Source: CAZMXI01 sp964570205 (lineage in GTDB: Bacteria; Planctomycetota; Phycisphaerae; Tepidisphaerales; Tepidisphaeraceae). Taken from it: DNA of 27,893 nt. Of this stretch, positions 1 to 9,030 are shown in pieces (within the stretch, counting starts at the first letter, position 1; each line of letters starts with the position of its first letter). Where the stretch lies: positions 1 through 27,893 of the forward strand of contig CAZMXI010000049.1 of assembly GCA_964570205.1 (NCBI GenBank), in the 5' to 3' direction. The position numbers and the translations under genes were made by a program. The notes under the pieces are model-generated. The model saw only the letters and a program-made list of their open reading frames with translations, was not told where the DNA came from and made no database searches.

Positions 1-1480
1 CGGGCGACCAGTGCCGCTTTTCCGGCGACTCGACCACGCGCAGGCTCTTGACCGAGCCGCGTTGGACACCCTTCATGTGGGTGCCCTGGTAGACATCCTG
101 GATGTAGAACGAGCCATGCTCCTGATCAAACCTGCGGCGGTTGGCGACGGTGGTCGGGCGGTTACGCGGGAGACGGGGCATGGGGTCGAAGCAACCCAGT
201 TGCTCGGCGTGCAACAGCACCTCGTTGCCGAAGACGTCAATCAGGTAGATGCCCGTCTGCTCGCCGCTGCCGGTCATGCGCGAGCAGAGGAAGTATTTGT
301 CGCTGAGCGGATGGGTATCTTCGTATTTGATGCGCAGCGACATGAACGTATCCCACGCCTCGTTGGCCGTGCCGGGGTCTTTCACGAGCTTGACCGCGTC
401 TGCCGGCCAGGTCCGCACCACAGGTGCGCGGCCATCCAATCCGCGCCGCGGGTCGATGATGGCAACCGCGCCCCAGGGGCGGTCGTGACAGCTCGTGAAC
501 GTGCACACGACCAGCTCGGTCCCCGGAATCGCCCGGGCGTCGCAGATGCCGCCGGGCGAAGGCGTGTTGTTCCCCCAGTAGACGGCGTGGTTGGTGCCAT
601 CCGGATTGCAGGTCCACAGGCCCTGGGCATCGCCGAAATTGCGATCGACGTATTCCCACCGGTAGTAGAGGATTCGCCCGTCCGGCATCAGGCTGCCGTG
701 CCCCTCGAACAGGGTGCTTTTTCCGATCTGGTGGATGTTGCTGCCGTCGGCATTCATTCGGAAGAGGTTCGCCATGATGTGCCGGTTGCAGGCGCAGTAC
801 TTGGGCTCGCGGGTGCTGGAGAAGGCGATCGAGCCATCCGCCAGGTACAGTGGATCGAGATCGTCCGCATCCGCCAGCCTCGTGAGCTGCCGCAGGCCCG
901 TGCCGTCGGCGTTGATTTCGTAGATGTGGTAGCTGTCGGCCGCATCCTTCCTCATGGAGAAGACGATCCGGCCGCCGTCGAAGGACACCTCCGGGTCTCT
1001 GGCGACGCCCTTGGGCAGATCGAGCAGTGTGCGCACCTGCGCACCGCCCCGAGCAAGGTCAATGACTCTGATCGCCCCGCCAGCCTGGAATCGGCCATCG
1101 TTGTACTCGTTGGCGGCGGCCGGGAAGAAAGTGGCCGTGTTGTGATGATCGCGGGCGTACTGATGCCGGGCCACGAACAGGATGGGAGAACCGCTGACCA
1201 GCGGGTTGGCGATCAGGGCTTGCTTCTGCAGCGTGGCGAACCGCTCCTGAAGTGCAACATCCTGCGTGGGCAGACGACGCTCGATGTCCGCCAGCCGTTC
1301 CAGATGCCGGCCGCCATCGGGATACCGGGCTCCAAAGGTCGCAGTCAGATCCTGGATCGCAGCGCGCAGTTGCGAACATCGTTCCACCGTCACCGGATCG
1401 GCCGCCAGCGCAAGGTTCCCGCAGGTCAGCGCCAATCCCAGAGAAGCAAGACCGAATGGGCGAAACATGGCCGAAACCAT
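1..1480 (-). CDS. Secreted HzsA-like / PD40-type beta-propeller protein (3' end cut by window edge)
   Basis: Translating the minus strand from 1480 gives an uninterrupted frame of about 493 codons that leaves the window at position 1, so the C-terminus is missing. It begins with a signal peptide (MVSAMFRPFGLASLGLAL, then CGNLALAA). TolB/PD40-like blade motifs follow, such as INADGTGLRQLT, MNADGSNIHQIG and NPDGTNHAVYWG, together with YARDHHNTATFF, EPKYCACNRHIMANLF and LFEGHGSLMPDGRILYYRWE. These match a protein family abundant in Planctomycetes and related to the middle propeller domain of hydrazine synthase alpha (HzsA); the assignment is from memory of the family. CACNRH is not a canonical CxxCH haem motif, so haem binding is not implied. 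The start at 1480 has GGAAGG about 11 nt upstream; 1468 is an alternative. It is divergent from the GH32 gene with 75 bp between starts. Substrate and activity are unknown. Confidence 0.72.
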   Translation of the reverse strand, partial: MVSAMFRPFGLASLGLALTCGNLALAADPVTVERCSQLRAAIQDLTATFGARYPDGGRHLERLADIERRLPTQDVALQERFATLQKQALIANPLVSGSPILFVARHQYARDHHNTATFFPAAANEYNDGRFQAGGAIRVIDLARGGAQVRTLLDLPKGVARDPEVSFDGGRIVFSMRKDAADSYHIYEINADGTGLRQLTRLADADDLDPLYLADGSIAFSSTREPKYCACNRHIMANLFRMNADGSNIHQIGKSTLFEGHGSLMPDGRILYYRWEYVDRNFGDAQGLWTCNPDGTNHAVYWGNNTPSPGGICDARAIPGTELVVCTFTSCHDRPWGAVAIIDPRRGLDGRAPVVRTWPADAVKLVKDPGTANEAWDTFMSLRIKYEDTHPLSDKYFLCSRMTGSGEQTGIYLIDVFGNEVLLHAEQLGCFDPMPRLPRNRPTTVANRRRFDQEHGSFYIQDVYQGTHMKGVQRGSVKSLRVVESPEKRHWSP

Positions 1481-1555
1481 AACCCCTTGGCCCTTCCAGT
1501 TCCACCGATCAGCGTTTATCGTCTGGCACGACTCGTTCTTCTTGAAAGGACAGAC

Positions 1556-3673
1556 ATGCGAGCATGGTACATCCCGTTGACGTGCTTCTTCGCAGCCGCC
1601 GCGTTCGCCGCCGACCAGGATATCCTTGTCGCCGACTTCGAGGGCAGGACTTATGGCGACTGGAAGACCGAGGGAGAGGCCTTCGGCCCCGGCCCGGCCC
1701 AGGGGACGCTGTCAAACCAGATGCAGGTCAGCGGATTTGAAGGCAAGGGCCTGGTCAACTCCTTCTACAGGGGCGATGCCACCACCGGCCGGCTGACTTC
1801 GCCGCCGTTCAAGATCGAGCGAAAGTTCATCAGCTTCCTCATCGGCGGCGGCATGGATGAGCAGAAACTGCGCATCGACCTGCTGCTGGAGGGCAAGGCG
1901 GTCCGCACCGCCACCGGCCCCAATGACAAGCCCGGCGGCAGCGAGCGGCTCGACTGGCACTCGTGGGATGTGGCCGACCTGGCGGGCAAGATGGTCACCA
2001 TCGAGATCGTCGATCAGGCCACCGGCGGCTGGGGCCACATCAACATCGACCAGATTATCCAGAGCGACCGGAAGCGGGGCGCTGTGCTGCGAGCCCAGAT
2101 CCGGCAGATCGTGGCCGAGAAGCAGTATCTGAATCTGCCTGTGAAGAACGGCGCGCCCAAGCGGCGAATGGGCGTCGCCGTCGGCGGCAAGACCGTGCGC
2201 GAATTCGAGATCGAGCTGGCCGACGCGGACCCCGATTTCTGGGTCTTTCTGGACATCAGCACCTTCAAGGGAGAGACGCTGGCGCTGAAGGTGGACCGGA
2301 TCGCCGAGGATTCCAAAGCGATCGCTTCCATCGAGCAGGCCGACACCATCAAGGGCGATGAAAATCTGTATCGCGAGAAGCTCCGCCCGCAGTTCCACTT
2401 CACCTCGCGCCGGGGCTGGCTGAACGACCCCAACGGGTTGGTCTACCACAAGGGCGAATATCACCTGTATTACCAGCACAATCCTTACGGCTGGGGCTGG
2501 GGCAACATGCACTGGGGCCACGCAGTTAGCAAGGACCTGGTGCACTGGCAGGAGCTTCCCATCGCTATCTACAACCACCGCTTCGGCGACTGGGCCTTTT
2601 CGGGCAGCGCTGTGGTGGACAAGGACAATACGGCCGGCTTCAAGGCTGGCGATGAGGATGTGATCGTCGCCGCCTATACCAGCACCGGCCGGGGCGAGTG
2701 CATCGTCTACAGCAACGACCGCGGCCGCACGTTCACCGAGTACGAAGGCAACCCGGTGGTGAAACACTCCGGCCGCGACCCCAAGATCATCTGGTATAAG
2801 CCCGGCAAGCACTGGGTGATGGCTGTGTACGATGAGCCGGAAGGCAAGAGAGGCATCGCGTTCTATACCTCGCCCAACCTGAAGAACTGGACGAGGCAAA
2901 GCTACCTCGACGGGTACTTCGAATGCCCGGAGATCTTCGAACTGCCCATCGATGCCGACCAGAGCAAGATGAAGTGGATCATCTACGCCGCGGACGGCGC
3001 CTACGCCGTTGGCTCATTCGATGGAAGGACGTTTATCGTGGAATCCGGCAAGCACCGGGCCAACTGGGGCAACGCATTCTACGCATCGCAGACCTACAGC
3101 GACATGCCTGACGATCGACGGATTCGCATCGGCTGGGGTCAGGTTGCCACACCGGGCATGCCGTTCAATCAGATGATGAACTTCCCGGTGGAGCTGACTC
3201 TCCGCAGCACAGCGGAAGGCCCACGCCTGTTCGCTTGGCCGGTACGGGAGATCGAAGCGATTCATGTCGCGCGCCAACGGGCCGCCAATCTGGCAATAGA
3301 CGAGAAGCCAACGCCCTTGCCCGGGATTGACATGGATCTGATGGACGTCGCTCTCGAAATCGACACCGGCCAGGCGACGGAACTGACCCTGAACCTGCGC
3401 GGCGTGCCCATCGTGTACGATGTGCAGAAGCGACAGCTCACCTGCCATGGCAAGACGGCGACGCTCAGGGCCGGAAACCGGCTTCTGGAGCTGCGTGTGC
3501 TGGTGGATCGGACCTCGCTGGAGGTCTTCGCCGACAAGGGTCTGATCTACATGCCCATCGGAGCGATCCTGAAGGATTCGGAGCGATCCGTTGTCGTCTC
3601 AGCGCGGGGCAAGGGTGCAGTAATCAGGGCGATGGATGTGCGTGAACTGAAATCAATCTGGCCGGCGCCGTGA
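1556..3673 (+). CDS. Secreted glycoside hydrolase family 32 (levanase/fructan beta-fructosidase type)
   Basis: This 705-aa protein likely hydrolyses beta-fructosidic bonds in levan, inulin or sucrose outside the cytoplasm. Residues 1-19 are a signal peptide (MRAWYIPLTCFFAAAAFAA). An N-terminal beta-sandwich follows at about 23-170 (DFEGRTYGDW, HINIDQI), then a DUF4980-like segment at about 190-250. The five-bladed GH32 domain starts near 276. All three catalytic motifs are intact: WLNDPNG with nucleophile D291, RDP with D408, and ECPEIF with acid/base E456. A GH32 C-terminal beta-sandwich occupies about 590-705 (RTSLEVFADKGLIYMPIGA). The open frame extends far upstream, but that part is antisense to the neighbouring gene. 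ATG 1556 has GAAAGGA at 1544-1550 and begins the signal peptide. The 3' end overlaps the convergent GH78 gene by 50 bp. Exo- versus endo-action and levan versus inulin preference cannot be read from sequence. No fructose transporter or fructokinase lies in the window. Confidence 0.93.
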   Translation: MRAWYIPLTCFFAAAAFAADQDILVADFEGRTYGDWKTEGEAFGPGPAQGTLSNQMQVSGFEGKGLVNSFYRGDATTGRLTSPPFKIERKFISFLIGGGMDEQKLRIDLLLEGKAVRTATGPNDKPGGSERLDWHSWDVADLAGKMVTIEIVDQATGGWGHINIDQIIQSDRKRGAVLRAQIRQIVAEKQYLNLPVKNGAPKRRMGVAVGGKTVREFEIELADADPDFWVFLDISTFKGETLALKVDRIAEDSKAIASIEQADTIKGDENLYREKLRPQFHFTSRRGWLNDPNGLVYHKGEYHLYYQHNPYGWGWGNMHWGHAVSKDLVHWQELPIAIYNHRFGDWAFSGSAVVDKDNTAGFKAGDEDVIVAAYTSTGRGECIVYSNDRGRTFTEYEGNPVVKHSGRDPKIIWYKPGKHWVMAVYDEPEGKRGIAFYTSPNLKNWTRQSYLDGYFECPEIFELPIDADQSKMKWIIYAADGAYAVGSFDGRTFIVESGKHRANWGNAFYASQTYSDMPDDRRIRIGWGQVATPGMPFNQMMNFPVELTLRSTAEGPRLFAWPVREIEAIHVARQRAANLAIDEKPTPLPGIDMDLMDVALEIDTGQATELTLNLRGVPIVYDVQKRQLTCHGKTATLRAGNRLLELRVLVDRTSLEVFADKGLIYMPIGAILKDSERSVVVSARGKGAVIRAMDVRELKSIWPAP

Positions 3674-6600
3674 AGGTGTGCCGGCCGGAGCCCACCTCGC
3701 GGATCTCGCCGCCCGGCACGTGAACGACCGCCCGCGTGTTGGCCGGAATGGAAACGGTCAGGGTGAACCGCACGCCATCGGTGGTCCATTCGCTGCCGAT
3801 CGGGCCGAAAATGGAGTCGTACGTCGCTTTCACCCAGGTCACATCCCCCACCGGATCGGGCCGGATGGTGATCCGCCGCGCGCCCTCGGCAGATAGATCG
3901 ACGTTGATTCCCGCCAGGGACCGATAGAACCACTCTTCGATGTGCCCGAGCATGAAGTGGTTCTGCGATGCACCGCGTGTCGGGCCATCCCACGCCTCGG
4001 TCAGCGAGGTGGCCCCATGCCGCACCTGGTAGCCGTAGCTCGGATGATCCGTCTGGCTGGCCATGTCAAACACCACATCCGACCGGCCGCCCTCGGCCAG
4101 CGCCAGCAACACATACCGATGCCCCACATCGCCGGCCGACGTGTGGTTCCCATGCAGGCGGATATCCCGAATCAGATTCTTCAGCACGGCGTTGCGCCGC
4201 TCCGGCTCCACCACGCCCATCACCAGCGCCATGGCGTTGGCCGTCTGGCTGCCTGTCGCATACTCGTTCGTTCCCGCATTGAAGAATCGGCGGCTGAACT
4301 GCGCCTTGATATCGGCCGCCAGCCGATCGTACTGCCCGGCATCATCGGCCCGCCCCAGGAGGCGGGCCACCTGCGCCAGGATCCGGGCATCCTCGTAATT
4401 CATCAGCGTGGCGGTGACGGCCATCGGCGTGTTCTGGCTTGGGCCCGGTCCCTTCGGGCCTATGTCGTACCAGTCGCCCAGGCCATGCGAAACAACGTGG
4501 TTCTTCGCCGTCGATCCCAGGTACGCCACATACCGCTTCATCATCTCATAGTGATCCGCCAGGATGCGCGTATCGCCATAGGTCTGGTATGTCTGCCAGA
4601 GCGACACTACGGCCGCGCTGCCCCATTCCGGCGAATCGCGGAATCCGCCTGCGAAGATGGGGTACTCCGGCGCGATGTCCGGGACCAGCCCGTTGGCAAG
4701 CTGCGCCTCGGCCATGTCTTTCGCGATCTTCCCATAGAGCGCTGCCACGTCGTAGTTGAACATGATCCCCGGGCCCATCAGGTGCGTCTCCTCCAGCCAG
4801 CCCAGCTTCTCGCGATGGGGGCAGTCCGTCATGACGCTCTTCATATTGCTGATGATCGCCCAGTTGATGATCTCGTGGGTGCGATTGAACAGCGCATTGG
4901 AGCATGCGAATTCGCCCACGGTCGGAACATCGGGATAGATGACTTGCCCCTCCAGCCGCTCGATGACCGGCATCCCCGAAGAACCCTGTTCCCCGGCCGG
5001 CACCGCGCCTTCCACGCGCACATAGCGGAAGCCCGTGTAGGTGAATCGCGGCGACCAGACTTCGCTGCCCGAGCCCTTCAGCGTGTAGGTGAAATACGTG
5101 GGTCCGCCCGAGGTGCTCTGGTCGGCCACATCGCCGGCCATCCGCTCGGCCGGGACCATCCGCACCGTCGCGCCGGCGGGGCCTTTCACCGTCAGGATCG
5201 GCCAGCCGGAGAAATTCTGGCCGAGGTCGTACACGCATCCGCCTTGAATGAGCCTGGGTCGACTGGCAGGCGTAAGCGTCCTGCGCACCTTGATCGGCCG
5301 CATCATCTGCGCCCGCAACGCTCCACCCGGGCCATCGGCAATGATGGCAGGCTTCCATCGCGCGCCTTCGGCGAAACCGGGCTTGTCCCACCCATCCTGC
5401 TCCTGGCGGGCGTCGTAGTCCTCGCCGCCGTAGATGCACGTAAACGTGATCGGGCTGGAGGTGGCCTTCCAGTTCTCATCCGTGACGATGCGGGTCGCCG
5501 AGCCGTCAGTATGCTCAATATCGACCTGCGCGATGGCCTTGGGCGGACCGAACGAGCCGGTGAACTTGATGTATCGTCCGCCCACGACGTTGTACATGCC
5601 GTTGCCCAGCATGATGCCCAGGGCATTGCCCCCCTGTTTCAACTGCTGTGTCACGTCGTAGGTGGAATACAGGCACGTCCTGCGGTAGTTCGTCCAGCCG
5701 GGCTCCAGGACGCGGTCGCCGACCTTCTCGCCGTTCAGGCGAAGCTCGTAATGCCCAAGGCCGCAAATGTAGATGGTGGCGCGGGCGATGGGCTTGTCCA
5801 CCTGAAACTGCCGCCGCAGGATGATGGCGTCGGGATCGGGCTCCCGCGGCTTGTCCTCGACCATCCCACGGCCATCAGTCAATTGGGCTTTGCCCCATCC
5901 GTGCGCCTCGGTGCTGTCCTTAGCGCTGACTGGCGTCTTGGCGGCGACGTTCCTGCCGCCGGCAATCACTTGCACCTCGGCCAGCGCAAAGCAGTACGGC
6001 TTCGGACCGGTGTTGCGATTCCACAGCTTCGTTGCCGTGATGCGCACGTGTCGAGCGCGTATCGATCTGCCATCCAAGGAAACCACGACCCTGCCGGGGT
6101 TGGCGAAATCTTCGGCCGTGTGGTCGGCGATCACCACAGGCTCGCGGAAAGCGGCCTCATCGCTCACTTCCACGCGAAAACGGTGCGGAAAAGCGAAGCC
6201 GTCGATCTTCTTTCCGTTCACCGTCTGAACGGCAGGATGAATGCAGATGGCTTCGACCTCAACTGCATCGCGCAGGTCCACCTGAACCCATTGCACGTCA
6301 TCTTCCCGCTCGGCCTCGGCGGCGTGATAGCCGAGCCCTGTTTCCGCCGCGGTTGTCCGTACAGGCGAAGTGATCCATTTCGCCTCCCAGTCGCCGGCAT
6401 TCAGCAGGCCGATCGAAAACGATGCCTCGCTCCAGGCCGATATGCCGCCGTTTCCATCCCACGTGCGGACTCGCCACCAGCACTGCTGCCGCGAGGCGAG
6501 CGCCTTGCCGGAGTAGGTGATCTGGATCGACTCGGAGGAAGCCACTCGTCCCGAATCCCATAGGTCGGCCTTGCTGTCGGCCCGCAACTGCCGCGACGTA

Positions 6601-6806
6601 GCAACCTGAATCTGGTATGCGGCCTGGGCCTGGTCCGCCCGGTCCGACTCCAGCACCCATGACAGGCGTGGAGCAGGCGTGTCGATCCCGAGGGGGTTCT
6701 CCATGTATTCACAACGCAACCGTGCGGGGCGCATCGGCGATTCCGCGCCTATGCCGATCTGACCCGCCGCAAGCACCAGGAACGTCACTCTGTAAATCCA
6801 GGACAT
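3624..6806 (-). CDS. Secreted GH78 alpha-L-rhamnosidase with inserted discoidin-like domain
   Basis: This 1060-aa protein is predicted to release terminal alpha-L-rhamnose from plant or algal polysaccharides or glycosides. A signal peptide (MSWIYRVTFLVLAAGQIGIG) is followed by an Fn3-like N-terminal domain (LRCEYMENPLGIDTPAPRLS). A discoidin (F5/8C)-like beta-sandwich sits at about 155-280 (VQWVQVDLRDAVEVEAICIH). The rhamnosidase N domain follows (GHYELRLNGEKVGDRVLEPG), then the (alpha/alpha)6 barrel. The motif DCPHREKLGW gives D661, E666 and W670, in the same spacing as D567/E572/W576 of Bacillus RhaB. The position equivalent to its D579 is E673, and E937 in TSLTEAWDG corresponds to E841. 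The start at 6806 has GGAGGA at 6813-6818; longer upstream frames lack a signal peptide. It is convergent with GH32 (50-bp overlap) and divergent from the HEWLH protein. No rhamnose catabolic genes are present here. Confidence 0.94.
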   Translation of the reverse strand: MSWIYRVTFLVLAAGQIGIGAESPMRPARLRCEYMENPLGIDTPAPRLSWVLESDRADQAQAAYQIQVATSRQLRADSKADLWDSGRVASSESIQITYSGKALASRQQCWWRVRTWDGNGGISAWSEASFSIGLLNAGDWEAKWITSPVRTTAAETGLGYHAAEAEREDDVQWVQVDLRDAVEVEAICIHPAVQTVNGKKIDGFAFPHRFRVEVSDEAAFREPVVIADHTAEDFANPGRVVVSLDGRSIRARHVRITATKLWNRNTGPKPYCFALAEVQVIAGGRNVAAKTPVSAKDSTEAHGWGKAQLTDGRGMVEDKPREPDPDAIILRRQFQVDKPIARATIYICGLGHYELRLNGEKVGDRVLEPGWTNYRRTCLYSTYDVTQQLKQGGNALGIMLGNGMYNVVGGRYIKFTGSFGPPKAIAQVDIEHTDGSATRIVTDENWKATSSPITFTCIYGGEDYDARQEQDGWDKPGFAEGARWKPAIIADGPGGALRAQMMRPIKVRRTLTPASRPRLIQGGCVYDLGQNFSGWPILTVKGPAGATVRMVPAERMAGDVADQSTSGGPTYFTYTLKGSGSEVWSPRFTYTGFRYVRVEGAVPAGEQGSSGMPVIERLEGQVIYPDVPTVGEFACSNALFNRTHEIINWAIISNMKSVMTDCPHREKLGWLEETHLMGPGIMFNYDVAALYGKIAKDMAEAQLANGLVPDIAPEYPIFAGGFRDSPEWGSAAVVSLWQTYQTYGDTRILADHYEMMKRYVAYLGSTAKNHVVSHGLGDWYDIGPKGPGPSQNTPMAVTATLMNYEDARILAQVARLLGRADDAGQYDRLAADIKAQFSRRFFNAGTNEYATGSQTANAMALVMGVVEPERRNAVLKNLIRDIRLHGNHTSAGDVGHRYVLLALAEGGRSDVVFDMASQTDHPSYGYQVRHGATSLTEAWDGPTRGASQNHFMLGHIEEWFYRSLAGINVDLSAEGARRITIRPDPVGDVTWVKATYDSIFGPIGSEWTTDGVRFTLTVSIPANTRAVVHVPGGEIREVGSGRHTFTAPARLISVHAHPSP

Positions 6807-6890
6807 GCGAGATCCTCCGAGCGCCGAGCATAACCAGCGAGGGATGGAAGCACCACCGGCCAGTGTCATCGCAACCTCGCCGTGGCGCTG

Positions 6891-6896
6891 TATATT
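6891..6896 (+). promoter_or_regulatory. Possible -10 element for the 6931 gene
   Basis: TATATT in an otherwise GC-rich 124-bp divergent intergenic region, ending 34 nt before the ATG at 6931. No convincing -35 hexamer is seen at the expected spacing, so this is a weak call. Confidence 0.3.
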
Positions 6897-6930
6897 GGAA
6901 CCCGGGAAGAACCGGAAAGGAACCCTCCAC

Positions 6931-8388
6931 ATGACCACGCGACTGCTTCTGGCCACATTCCATCTTCTGCTGGTTGTCCCCGCATGGGCCAACCCATTCT
7001 CAGACGCCGACGCTGAGCGCAAGGCGGCGGAAGAAGCCGAAACGCGGCAGGATTGGTCGGCCGCCCTGTCGCACTATGAGAACCTGTTCGATGCCACCCC
7101 CACCGACGAAGGGACCCGAGGCGGCCTGCGCGCCAAGTTCATCGAACTTCGGCCGAAGGTCGCCCCCAACACCGACCCCGCCAAGGCGGGGGTGTTCGTG
7201 GTTCGCGCCTACGCCTTTCGCAACCTCAAGGTGGTGGGCAAGGACAAGGATGGCAGGGAGCGCAACGCCATCCACCGTTTCCGCGACGATGAGATCGAGG
7301 CGATCCGCACGGCCATGACGGCCTTCGCAAACGAGGTCTGGACCAACACCCTCGGCAGCCTTCGCATCCAGTGGGACCTGAAGGTGATCGACGAGCCGTT
7401 GACGAGCTGGAGCGGCTGGCCGGACCCGTGGAACTGCATGCCCCATTTCACCGACCTGAAGGACGGGCAGGTGGACAGCATCTTCGTGTATGCCAAGAGC
7501 CGCAGGTCCGATGAACAGAAAGACCCGGCTACCGAGGACCTGGACTGGAGCCTGTGGGCAGGCACGTTTGGCGTCCTGCCGAACACGAAATCCGCCACCT
7601 ACATCGGTTTCAACAATCCGGGGCCGGCGAATGGGATCCTGCAGCTTCACGAGTGGCTGCACGCCGCCCAGTGGACGCTGCAAGATCACCAGGGCTATCC
7701 ATCGGGCCTGATGATCACCTCCGACTGCGGCGGCAACTGTGGATACAACGATGGCAGGCCGTGCTACGCGGGGCCTCGACCGGACCCGAAAGAGGAGTGG
7801 ATGCCGATGTATCGCCACCTGACGCAGATTCACGCCACCCGCCGGATGTGGCGCGAGCTATCGGTCATCCGCCGACCGAGCAACTGCTGGATCGACCAGT
7901 ACTGCCGCGATTTTCTCGTGCTCGGGCCATTTCCCGCGTGGGGCAAGGCCGAGATGGGATTGACCACGCCGTTCATCGATGAATCCGCCGTCATCCCCTC
8001 GCGGGGGCAGAAGGCGGGCGAGCTTGCCTGGAAGCAGATCGTAACGCCGGGGCGGAACCTCGACTTGGCCAAGGCAGTCGGTCCGGCCGACTCCGCCGTG
8101 GCGTACGCGGCGTTTGCCGTTCGATCGCCGCGCCGCCAGTTTGCCCAGTTGCGCCTGGGCACCGATGATGGTTGCCGGGTCTGGCTGAACGGGCAGCCGA
8201 TTCTCCACGCGCCGGTCGATCGCGCGGCCGCCGCCGACCAGAACATTGTCGATATACGCCTCAACGCAGGCATCAACCGGATTCTGATCAAGGTGGCCAA
8301 TCGAAACGGCGGGTGGGAGGCCGTTGCCCGCATCACGGACCTGGAAGGCCAGCCGATCCCCAACGTGCAATACGTGCCATCGAGGTGA
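6931..8388 (+). CDS. Secreted putative zinc-dependent protein with HEWLH motif and C-terminal jelly-roll
   Basis: The protein has 485 aa. It starts with a signal peptide (MTTRLLLATFHLLLVVPAWA) and then a short TPR-like helical stretch at about 25-80 (QDWSAALSHYENLFDATPTD). The middle part contains HEWLH at 240-244 inside LQLHEWLHAAQWTLQDH, which matches the HExxH zincin zinc-binding motif; H253 could be a third ligand. A cysteine-rich stretch follows (SDCGGNCGYNDGRPC) that may form disulphides. The last ~100 residues look like the beta-jelly-roll domain seen in many planctomycete secreted proteins (DDGCRVWLNGQPIL, AGINRILIKVANRNGGW). A metallopeptidase role is inferred from one short motif only; the protein may instead bind metal structurally or bind glycans. 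AAAGG lies about 10 nt before ATG 6931. It sits divergent to the rhamnosidase, which suggests a role in the same extracellular degradation programme. Confidence 0.8.
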   Translation: MTTRLLLATFHLLLVVPAWANPFSDADAERKAAEEAETRQDWSAALSHYENLFDATPTDEGTRGGLRAKFIELRPKVAPNTDPAKAGVFVVRAYAFRNLKVVGKDKDGRERNAIHRFRDDEIEAIRTAMTAFANEVWTNTLGSLRIQWDLKVIDEPLTSWSGWPDPWNCMPHFTDLKDGQVDSIFVYAKSRRSDEQKDPATEDLDWSLWAGTFGVLPNTKSATYIGFNNPGPANGILQLHEWLHAAQWTLQDHQGYPSGLMITSDCGGNCGYNDGRPCYAGPRPDPKEEWMPMYRHLTQIHATRRMWRELSVIRRPSNCWIDQYCRDFLVLGPFPAWGKAEMGLTTPFIDESAVIPSRGQKAGELAWKQIVTPGRNLDLAKAVGPADSAVAYAAFAVRSPRRQFAQLRLGTDDGCRVWLNGQPILHAPVDRAAAADQNIVDIRLNAGINRILIKVANRNGGWEAVARITDLEGQPIPNVQYVPSR

Positions 8389-8401
8389 CGTGCGTCACGT
8401 T

Positions 8402-9025
8402 TCAGGGCGCGCGGCCGACCTTCAGGTCATCGAAACCCATCGGTTTCTCTGAGTAAGGCACGCCCCAGACTGTCGCCTTGCCGCCTCGGGGGGCGACATC
8501 GGTCTCGGCCGAGAGCGTCCAGGCCTTGGGCTCAGGATCATCCTGCATCCACGCCTTGCCTTCGATGCGCCATCTGCCCTCGCCGACTCTGCTGATGCGC
8601 AGCAGGAGGTTCATCCACTCGCCGGACCTCCACGCAATGGGCGCGGAAGCGGCAATTTCTTCTTCCTCCTCACTGCCACGGACCAGTTCAACCTCTCTGG
8701 TCATCGGGACGACCCACAGGCGCCACCCGGCCACGCCGCCGAGCCCCACACCGAATTCCGGCCGGCGCTGGCCGCGCGACTCGCCAAGAATCCTCGCGCG
8801 GATCGAGCCCGTGCCATCGCCTGCGGGGCCAACTTCGGCAAAATGCGAGCCGAGCGGCACGGCCGCCAATTCGAGATAGCCGTTGTCGCCGTGGCGCTTC
8901 ACCTGGAAATCGCTCTGCTTGGGATCGATGCCCGCAGGGGGCTTGCCGAGGTCGGCTTTCTGAAAGTCCTGCGACCAGTCCGCACCCGCCGCCATCGCCA
9001 TCATTGCCATCAGAATCCATCGCAT
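8402..9025 (-). CDS. Small secreted beta-sandwich (LamG-like) protein, companion of PQQ propeller
   Basis: This 207-aa protein has a signal peptide (MRWILMAMMAMAAGADW) followed by a single beta-rich domain. Segments such as LELAAVPLGSHFAEVG, EFGVGLGGVAGWRLWVVP, SGEWMNLLLRISRVGEGRW and KPMGFDDLKVG resemble the concanavalin/LamG-like sandwiches common in planctomycete secreted proteins. No catalytic residues can be assigned. A run of five glutamates falls inside GSEEEEEIAAS. The start at 9025 lies only 5 bp after the stop of the upstream propeller gene, and an AGGTGA-type ribosome site lies at about 9031-9036, overlapping that stop. The two are therefore almost certainly co-transcribed and translationally coupled. 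It may bind a carbohydrate or a surface partner of the propeller; function is otherwise unknown. Confidence 0.78.
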   Translation of the reverse strand: MRWILMAMMAMAAGADWSQDFQKADLGKPPAGIDPKQSDFQVKRHGDNGYLELAAVPLGSHFAEVGPAGDGTGSIRARILGESRGQRRPEFGVGLGGVAGWRLWVVPMTREVELVRGSEEEEEIAASAPIAWRSGEWMNLLLRISRVGEGRWRIEGKAWMQDDPEPKAWTLSAETDVAPRGGKATVWGVPYSEKPMGFDDLKVGRAP

Positions 9026-9030
9026 ATCGC

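Noticed and set aside
11..1555. Plus-strand open frame continuous with GH32, which would give a 1220-residue fusion
   Set aside because: The minus strand here encodes a family-like secreted propeller with a signal peptide; the plus translation has no recognisable domain, and GH32 has its own ribosome site and signal peptide at 1556.
3942..6563. Long plus-strand frame of 873 codons
   Set aside because: It is antisense to the clearly recognised GH78 gene and has shadow-frame composition (His/Arg-rich, no domains).
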